Assembly: GCA_964291375.2 (NCBI GenBank)
Contig: OZ219809.1
Coordinates: 806,001-870,000 of the forward strand
From: 3107 sp001483205
GTDB lineage: Bacteria > Pseudomonadota > Alphaproteobacteria > Rhodobacterales > Rhodobacteraceae
DNA length: 64,000 nt
Reading direction: 5' to 3'
Part shown: positions 58,819 to 64,000 of the stretch, piece after piece
How positions within the stretch are numbered: the stretch's first letter is position 1
How the letters are laid out: every line of letters begins with the position of its first letter
Position numbers and translations under genes: made by a program
Notes under the pieces: model-generated
What the model was told of the DNA's origin: nothing
What the model saw: only the letters and a program-made list of their open reading frames with translations
Databases searched by the model: none

Positions 58819-59037
58819 ATGTCGATAGACAACCTTGTTCTGGAACATCTTAAGGCGATCCGCAGTAACGTGGACCGGCTGACTGATGATATGCGGGAGG
58901 TCAAGCAGCGCCTTGGCATCCTTGAAAATCAGTATGCCCTGCTTGAAAAGCAGTATGCCAGCCTCTCCAACCGCCTTGACCGTGTGGATGAGCGCCTGAA
59001 CCGGATCGAAAGACGGCTTGATCTGGTCGATGTGTAG
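58819..59037 (+). CDS. Small coiled-coil protein
   Basis: A 72-residue protein that is one continuous predicted coiled coil after a short start: LVLEHLKAIRSNVDRLTDDM, REVKQRLGILENQY, then direct repeats ALLEKQYASLSNRLDRVDER and LNRIERRLDLVDV. Leucines/isoleucines fall at heptad positions. No membrane segment. ATG 58819 has GGGAGG 6 nt upstream, a strong ribosome site, so it is likely a real gene. It lies inside the pyrimidine operon between the amidohydrolase and dihydropyrimidinase; function unknown. It resembles the stalk, but not the head or anchor, of the four proteins at 29.9-31.7 kb. Confidence 0.78.
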   Translation: MSIDNLVLEHLKAIRSNVDRLTDDMREVKQRLGILENQYALLEKQYASLSNRLDRVDERLNRIERRLDLVDV

Positions 59038-59110
59038 AAGGGAATACACCTGTTCAAATCCGCAGGCGCGCGCACCCAGCGCTTTCAACAACAGGTGAGG
59101 GAGAAAACCA

Positions 59111-60574
59111 ATGACAACCAAAGTCATCAAGAACGGCACAATCTGCACCGCCGACCGCACCTGGAAGGCCGATGTGCTGATTGAGGACGAAACCATCGGG
59201 CGGATCGGCGAGAACCTTTCCGGCGATGAGTATATCGACGCTGAGGGGGCCTATGTGATCCCCGGCGGCATTGACCCGCACACCCATCTGGAAATGCCCT
59301 TCATGGGCACCACGGCGGCAGAGACGTTCGAGACCGGCACCTGGGCGGCGGCAACCGGCGGCACCACGATGCTGATTGACTTCTGCCTGCCGGGAGAGGA
59401 TGGCTCAATCAGGAACGCCATCGGCGAATGGCACCGCAAATCCGCCCCGCAAATCTGTTCCGACATCGGCTATCACATGGCGGTCACCGGCTGGAATGAA
59501 AATGTTTTCAAAGAGATGAAGGACGCTGTTGATATGGGGGTCAACAGTTTCAAGCATTTCATGGCCTATAAGGGCGCGCTGATGATCGAGGATGACGAGA
59601 TGTATGCCTCTTTCCGCCGCTGTGCTGAGCTCGGCGCGCTGCCGATGGTCCATGCGGAAAACGGCGATCTGGTGGCGGACAAACAGCAGGAAATGCTGGC
59701 GCAGGGCATCACCGGGCCGGAGGGCCACGCCTATTCCCGCCCGCCGGAGTTCGAGGGCGAAGCCGCCAACCGGGCGATCACCATCGCCGATGCCGCCGGG
59801 GTGCCGCTCTATATCGTGCATGTGTCCTGCGAGCAGGCCCATGAGGCGATCCGGCGGGCGCGCCAGAAGGGGATGCGGGTTTATGGCGAACCGCTGATCC
59901 AGTTTCTGACGCTCGATGAAAGCGAGTATTTCAACAAGGACTGGGACCATGCCGCCCGGCGGGTGATGTCGCCGCCATTCCGCTCTCAGGATCATCAGGA
60001 CAGCCTGTGGGCCGGATTGCAGGCCGGGAGCTTACAGGTGGTGGCCACCGACCACGCGGCATTTACCACCGAACAGAAACGGATGGGGCGCGACAATTTC
60101 TGCCTGATCCCGAACGGGTCAAACGGGTTGGAGGAACGGCTTGCCGTGCTGTGGACCAAAGGGGTGGAGACGGGCCGCCTGACCGCCAACGAATTTGTCG
60201 CGGCAACATCAACAAATGTCGCCAGGATACTGAATATATACCCGAAAAAGGGGGCGATTGTCGAAGGGGCAGACGCGGATATTGTGGTCTGGGATCCGAA
60301 GATCAGCCGGACGATCAGCCAATCAAACCACCATTCGATCCTTGATTACAACGTGTTTGAGGGGTTCGAGGTGACGGCGCAATCCCGCTATACGATCAGC
60401 CGGGGCGAAGTCATCTGGGCCTGGGGTCAGAACAGCCAGCCGCGCCCGGGCCGGGGCCGTTTTGTGCCGCGCCCGGCGTTTCCCTCGGCGCACAAGGCGC
60501 TGAGCCAGTGGAAGGCACTGAATACCCCGCGCAGGGTTGAGCGCGACCCGCTGAACATCCCGGCGGGGATTTGA
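59111..60574 (+). CDS. hydA: Dihydropyrimidinase
   Basis: Opens dihydrouracil/dihydrothymine to N-carbamoyl-beta-amino acids; binuclear zinc enzyme of the cyclic amidohydrolase superfamily. 487 residues. Metal ligands: IDPHTHLEMPFMG (HxH), the carbamylated lysine in SFKHFMAYKGALMIEDD, then MVHAENGD, YIVHVSCEQA and ATDHAAFTTEQKRMG (Asp). The C-terminal ISRGEVIWAWGQ and RFVPRPAFPS are typical of bacterial HydA. It follows the amidohydrolase and the small coiled-coil gene; the ABC importer genes follow 10 bp downstream. Confidence 0.96.
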   Translation: MTTKVIKNGTICTADRTWKADVLIEDETIGRIGENLSGDEYIDAEGAYVIPGGIDPHTHLEMPFMGTTAAETFETGTWAAATGGTTMLIDFCLPGEDGSIRNAIGEWHRKSAPQICSDIGYHMAVTGWNENVFKEMKDAVDMGVNSFKHFMAYKGALMIEDDEMYASFRRCAELGALPMVHAENGDLVADKQQEMLAQGITGPEGHAYSRPPEFEGEAANRAITIADAAGVPLYIVHVSCEQAHEAIRRARQKGMRVYGEPLIQFLTLDESEYFNKDWDHAARRVMSPPFRSQDHQDSLWAGLQAGSLQVVATDHAAFTTEQKRMGRDNFCLIPNGSNGLEERLAVLWTKGVETGRLTANEFVAATSTNVARILNIYPKKGAIVEGADADIVVWDPKISRTISQSNHHSILDYNVFEGFEVTAQSRYTISRGEVIWAWGQNSQPRPGRGRFVPRPAFPSAHKALSQWKALNTPRRVERDPLNIPAGI

Positions 60575-60584
60575 CTGAAAAAGG

Positions 60585-61379
60585 ATGAATATCTTGGGGC
60601 AAAACGCTGTCATAGATGCAAAAAATCTGTGCCTCACCTTTCAGACCGCCGATGGCCCCGTCCATGCACTGAAGGATGTCAGCCTGAAGATCGGCAAGGG
60701 GGAGTTTGTCAGCTTCATCGGCCCTTCGGGGTGCGGCAAGACCACCCTGCTGCGCGCCATCGCCGCGCTGGAGGAACCAACCGGCGGCAGCCTGACCGTC
60801 AACGGCATGACCCCGGACGAGGCGCGGCGGAACCGGGCCTATGGCTATGTGTTTCAGGCCGCGGGCCTGTATCCGTGGCGCACCATCGCCGGGAATGTCA
60901 GACTGCCGCTGGAAATCATGGGATTCGACCGGGCAGAGCAGGAAAGACGGGTCGAAAACGTGCTTGAGCTGGTTGAATTGCAGGGGTTCGGCAAGAAATT
61001 TCCGTGGCAGTTGTCGGGCGGGATGCAGCAACGTGCCTCGATCGCGCGGGCACTGGCGTTTGACGCTGACATTCTGCTGATGGACGAACCTTTCGGCGCG
61101 CTGGATGAGATCGTGCGCGACCACCTGAACGAACAGCTTCTGGCGCTGTGGGCGCGGACCGGAAAGACCATCGGTTTCGTCACCCATTCAATCCCCGAGG
61201 CGGTCTATCTCTCGACCAGAATCGTCGTCATGTCACCGCGTCCGGGCCGGATTGCCGATGTGATCGACAGCCCGCTTCCGGCGGAAAGGCCGCTTGGCAT
61301 TCGCGATACGGCGGAGTTCATCGACATTGCTCACCGTGTGCGGGAAGGGCTGAGGGCGGGGCATGGCCATGAAGTCTGA
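60585..61379 (+). CDS. ABC transporter ATP-binding protein (pyrimidine uptake, predicted)
   Basis: A 264-residue ATPase of the nitrate/sulfonate/taurine/HMP importer family. Walker A GPSGCGKTTLLRAIAALEE, Q-loop VFQAAGLYPWRTIAGN, signature LSGGMQQRASIARAL, Walker B ILLMDEPFGALDEI and the switch histidine in FVTHSIPEAVYL are all present. The ATG is 10 bp after hydA and the 3' end overlaps the first permease gene by 17 bp, so the operon is tight. Substrate (uracil/thymine or a relative) is inferred from the neighbours. Confidence 0.95.
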   Translation: MNILGQNAVIDAKNLCLTFQTADGPVHALKDVSLKIGKGEFVSFIGPSGCGKTTLLRAIAALEEPTGGSLTVNGMTPDEARRNRAYGYVFQAAGLYPWRTIAGNVRLPLEIMGFDRAEQERRVENVLELVELQGFGKKFPWQLSGGMQQRASIARALAFDADILLMDEPFGALDEIVRDHLNEQLLALWARTGKTIGFVTHSIPEAVYLSTRIVVMSPRPGRIADVIDSPLPAERPLGIRDTAEFIDIAHRVREGLRAGHGHEV

Positions 61380-62298
61380 GACGGGCAAAACCGGCCGCCT
61401 GTATCGCCTTAGTGTGTGGAGCGTGCGGCGGATGGCCAATGCCCTGCCGGTTCTGGCCGTTCTCGCCGCTATTGTCGTGCTCTGGTATGCCGGTTCGGTG
61501 GCGATGAACGCGAAATGGGCCTATGCGCAGGCAGAGCGCGCCGGGGAAACGCTGAGCCTCTCTCAGCTTATCGCCGACACCCAATCCCAAAACCGCCCGC
61601 GCCTGCCGCCGCCCCATCAGGTCTTTGCAGAACTGTGGGACTCGACGGTCGAAAAGAAAATCACCAGCAAGCGCAGCCTGGTCTATCACGGTTGGGTGAC
61701 GCTCTCGGCCACCTTCCAGGGGTTCGCGCTCGGGGTTTCGGTGGGCATTCTGATGGCCGTCGGCATCGTCTGTTCGCGCACACTGGAAATGAGCCTGATG
61801 CCCTGGGCGATCATCAGCCAGACCGTGCCGGTGGTGGCGATTGCGCCGATGATCATCGTGCTGTCCAATTCGCTGGGGATCGATGGCCGGGCAACGCCAA
61901 AGGCGATTATCTCTGCTTATCTGTGTTTCTTCCCGGTGCTGGTGGGGATGACCAAGGGGTTACGGTCGCCCGACCGGATGCAGCTTGACCTGCTCAAGAC
62001 CTATGGCGCGTCGGGGGCCGCCACGTTCCGCAAGCTGCGGCTGCCCGGCTCGGTGCCGTATCTGTTCACCTCGCTCAAGGTCGGGATTGCGGCGGCGCTG
62101 GTCGGCACGGTGGTGGGTGAGTTGCCGACCGGGGCCATTCAGGGGCTGGGGGCGCGGATTCTGATCGGTGATCAGTTCGGCAACCCGATGCAGATTTGGG
62201 CGGCGCTGTTTGCGGCGGCGATTCTGGCGGGCGGGCTGGTGACGCTGATCGGGGTTATCCAGACCCTGGTGCTGAGGCGCATGGGGATGGAACAATGA
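61363..62298 (+). CDS. ABC transporter permease 1
   Basis: A 311-residue inner-membrane protein of the BPD/SsuC-like permease family. N-terminal helix (ALPVLAVLAAIVVLWYAGSV), a ~65-residue polar loop, then the core with GFALGVSVGILMAVGIVCSR, IISQTVPVVAIAPMIIVL, and the ATPase-contact EAA-like loop LDLLKTYGASGAATFRKLRL, ending with helices (AALVGTVVGELPTGAIQGLG, ALFAAAILAGGLVTLIGVIQ). Overlaps both neighbours (17 bp with the ATPase; 4 bp ATGA with permease 2). Confidence 0.93.
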   Translation: MAMKSETGKTGRLYRLSVWSVRRMANALPVLAVLAAIVVLWYAGSVAMNAKWAYAQAERAGETLSLSQLIADTQSQNRPRLPPPHQVFAELWDSTVEKKITSKRSLVYHGWVTLSATFQGFALGVSVGILMAVGIVCSRTLEMSLMPWAIISQTVPVVAIAPMIIVLSNSLGIDGRATPKAIISAYLCFFPVLVGMTKGLRSPDRMQLDLLKTYGASGAATFRKLRLPGSVPYLFTSLKVGIAAALVGTVVGELPTGAIQGLGARILIGDQFGNPMQIWAALFAAAILAGGLVTLIGVIQTLVLRRMGMEQ

Positions 62299-63149
62299 CC
62301 GGTCTGTGGGGCCTTTGGGCGGCTGTCGCGTTCTGGGTTGTGGCCTGGGCGCTGAATGTGCGGCTGGCCAACTCTGCCTACCGGCAGGCGCGGGCGGTGC
62401 GCATCGGGGTGCCGGTGCTGTTCGGGGTGGCGATCCTCGTGCTGTGGGAGGGCATCGTCACCGGTTTCGGGGTTTCCCCGGTCATCCTGCCCGCGCCCTC
62501 GGCGATTGCGGCAAAATTCGCCGCCTCTACCGAAACCCTGTGGCTTGATTTCAGCCAGACGGTGCTGAAAGGGGCGCTGTCGGGGTTTCTGATCGGGGCC
62601 GGGGCCGCGTTCGCCACGGCGCTGGCGGTGGACCGCAGCCCGTTCCTGCAACGGGGCCTGTTGCCGATCGGCAATTTCGTCGCCGCGCTGCCCATTGTCG
62701 GTATTGCGCCGATTCTGGTCAACTGGTTCGGGTTTGACTGGCAATCCAAGGCGGCGGTGGTGGTGGCGATGGTGTTCTTTCCGATCCTCGTCAACACCGT
62801 GCAGGGCCTGAAAGAGGCAGGCCGGATGCAGCTTGACCTGATGCGAACCTACGCGGCCAGCTATCCGCAGACGCTGTTGAAACTGCGCCTGCCTGCGGCG
62901 ATGCCGTTCATTTTCAACGGGTTGAGGGTGGCGACGACGCTGGCGCTGATCGGGGCGATTGTGGCGGAATATTTCGGCTCTCCCACCCGCGGGATGGGGT
63001 TTCGCATCTCGACCGAGGTCGGGCGGCTGGGCCTTGACATGGTATGGGCCGAGATCACGGTGGCGGCGCTGGCCGGGTCCGTCTTTTACGGGCTGGTCGC
63101 AATGCTGGAAAAGAGGGTTGCGTTCTGGCATCCTTCGCAGAGAGAGTAA
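62295..63149 (+). CDS. ABC transporter permease 2
   Basis: A 284-residue second permease of the same family. Helices include GLWAAVAFWVVAWALNV, IGVPVLFGVAILVLWEGIVT, GALSGFLIGAGAAFATALAV and the core segment ALPIVGIAPILVNWFGFDW. The EAA-like loop is MQLDLMRTYAASYPQTLLKL, and RVATTLALIGAIVAEYFGSP follows. Starts with ATGA overlap on permease 1. With permease 1 it would form a heterodimeric channel. Confidence 0.93.
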   Translation: MTGLWGLWAAVAFWVVAWALNVRLANSAYRQARAVRIGVPVLFGVAILVLWEGIVTGFGVSPVILPAPSAIAAKFAASTETLWLDFSQTVLKGALSGFLIGAGAAFATALAVDRSPFLQRGLLPIGNFVAALPIVGIAPILVNWFGFDWQSKAAVVVAMVFFPILVNTVQGLKEAGRMQLDLMRTYAASYPQTLLKLRLPAAMPFIFNGLRVATTLALIGAIVAEYFGSPTRGMGFRISTEVGRLGLDMVWAEITVAALAGSVFYGLVAMLEKRVAFWHPSQRE

Positions 63150-63184
63150 CAGCTAACCATGACTTCAACAAAGGGAGAAAGACG

Positions 63185-64000
63185 ATGAAAAAGCTGATCA
63201 CGGGCCTTGCCGTGCTGACAATGGGGGCGGGGGTGGCCAATGCCGCCGATGACCTGACATTGCAGTTGAAATGGGTCACGCAGGCGCAGTTCGCGGGCTA
63301 TTACGTGGCGCTTGAAAACGGCTTCTATGCCGAGGAAGACCTGAATGTCACCATCAACCCCGGCGGGCCGGACATTGCACCGACACAGGTGATCGCCGGG
63401 GGCGGGGCCGATGTGACGGTCGAATGGATGCCCGCCGCCCTTGCCGCGCGGGAACGCGGGCTGCCGCTGGTCAATATCGCGCAACCGTTCAAGTCTTCGG
63501 GCATGATGCTGACCTGCCGCAAGGACACCGGGGTCACCGCCCCGGAGGATTTCGCGGGCCGCACTCTGGGCGTCTGGTTCTTCGGCAACGAATATCCGTT
63601 CCTGAGCTGGATGAGCACGCTCGGCCTGTCCACCGAGGGCGGCGATGATGGCGTGACGGTGCTGAAACAGGGCTTCAATGTCGATCCGATCCTGCAAGGG
63701 CAGGCGGATTGTGTCTCGACCATGACCTATAACGAGTATTGGCAGATCATTGATGCGGGCCTGTCGGCGGATGAACTGGTGACGTTCAAATACGAGGATC
63801 AGGGCGTGGCGACGCTGGAAGACGGGTTGTATGTGCTGGAGGACCGCTTGCAGGATGCCGCGTTCCGGGACCGGTTGGTGCGGTTCGTGCGCGCCTCGAT
63901 GAGGGGGTGGAAATGGGCCGAGGAAAACCCGGATGCGGCGGCGGACATTGTGCTCGAATATGACGAGACCGGGGCGCAGACCGAAAACCACCAGCGCCGG
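63185..64000 (+). CDS. ABC transporter substrate-binding protein, NMT1/THI5-like, partial (right edge)
   Basis: First ~272 residues of a periplasmic binding protein; the C-terminus is beyond the window. Sec signal peptide MKKLITGLAVLTMGAGVANA, then the NMT1/THI5 start LTLQLKWVTQAQFAGYYVAL, with ENGFYAEEDLNVTINPGGPD, the ligand-domain VIAGGGADVTVEWMPAALAA and FAGRTLGVWFFGNEYPFLSW. Homologues bind thiamine-pyrimidine (HMP) or related pyrimidines, in agreement with the operon. GGAG before the ATG at 63185. Confidence 0.93.
   Translation, partial: MKKLITGLAVLTMGAGVANAADDLTLQLKWVTQAQFAGYYVALENGFYAEEDLNVTINPGGPDIAPTQVIAGGGADVTVEWMPAALAARERGLPLVNIAQPFKSSGMMLTCRKDTGVTAPEDFAGRTLGVWFFGNEYPFLSWMSTLGLSTEGGDDGVTVLKQGFNVDPILQGQADCVSTMTYNEYWQIIDAGLSADELVTFKYEDQGVATLEDGLYVLEDRLQDAAFRDRLVRFVRASMRGWKWAEENPDAAADIVLEYDETGAQTENHQRR

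Noticed and set aside
1..64000. tRNA, rRNA, prophage or integrative element
   Set aside because: No cloverleaf with a CCA-type acceptor, no rRNA motifs, no integrase, capsid or transposase genes were seen while reading both strands.

Overview
The window is GC-rich chromosomal DNA from an alphaproteobacterium, most likely a member of Rhodobacterales (Rhodobacteraceae/Paracoccaceae-like). The evidence is the gene content and order: a soxBDAG sarcosine oxidase operon, the NDUFA12-like / MlaD / DUF2155 / aat / accC / accB block, clpP-clpX, a DUF2125 protein, a PleD-type cyclase, an H-NOX/diguanylate cyclase pair, and a RutR-linked reductive pyrimidine pathway. I see no rRNA, tRNA, prophage, integrase, transposase or plasmid replication gene.

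Layout. 1-9.5 kb: mmsA (cut by the edge), a CBS-domain protein, coaD, a frameshifted MOSC gene, gap, tkt, a coiled-coil protein with zapA, a DNA methyltransferase-HNH fusion, grxD and bolA. 9.8-16.1 kb: sarcosine oxidase soxBDAG (soxA has a small N-terminal frameshift) with a divergent GlxA-type AraC regulator. 16.1-17.3 kb: a dense tandem field of palindromes and hairpins. 17.4-29.9 kb: hemB, a small membrane protein, mfd, nadD, dacB, an unrecognised possible nuclease-fold protein, pmbA, a DUF2125 protein and an SDR oxidoreductase. 29.9-31.7 kb: four tandem copies of a DUF1640/CCDC90-like coiled-coil membrane-anchored protein whose stalk differs in length from copy to copy. 31.7-36.2 kb: a prenyl diphosphate synthase, hpnD and hpnE (squalene synthesis), facing a DUF2236/Lcp-type oxygenase. 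36.2-42.2 kb: a TfoX C-terminal-domain protein, purL, pleD, a 13-unit palindrome array and a HAD phosphatase. 42.7-46.1 kb: an MttB-family methyltransferase, H-NOX and an HNOBA-GGDEF cyclase. 46.2-52.8 kb: clpP, clpX, a RidA-family protein, NDUFA12-like protein, MlaD, DUF2155, aat, accC and accB. 53.1-64 kb: preT, two small genes, preA, rutR, an amidohydrolase (beta-ureidopropionase type), a small coiled-coil protein, dihydropyrimidinase and an ABC importer that runs off the right edge.

How the genes work together. The right-hand 11 kb forms a uracil/thymine salvage-degradation unit: import (ATPase, two permeases, NMT1/THI5-like binding protein), reduction (PreTA), ring opening (HydA), N-carbamoyl hydrolysis (HyuC-type), and a RutR-type repressor with a good operator match between rutR and hyuC. 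MmsA at the left edge could finish thymine (and valine) carbon, although it is not linked here. SoxBDAG oxidises sarcosine and feeds C1 units to tetrahydrofolate; the MttB-family protein may belong to the same methylamine/betaine economy.

The most unusual content is non-coding or paralogous. (1) A family of short elements with terminal inverted repeats AAAGACCTCTGCATA is scattered through intergenic gaps. (2) The 16-bp palindrome CTTATCCGCGGATAAG occurs 28 times, 13 of them in a near-perfect 30-bp-period array. (3) REP-like hairpins show compensatory stem changes and GNRA-type loops. (4) In the four DUF1640-like paralogues, all length differences (7, 11, 15, 18, 22, 33 residues) keep coiled-coil phase.
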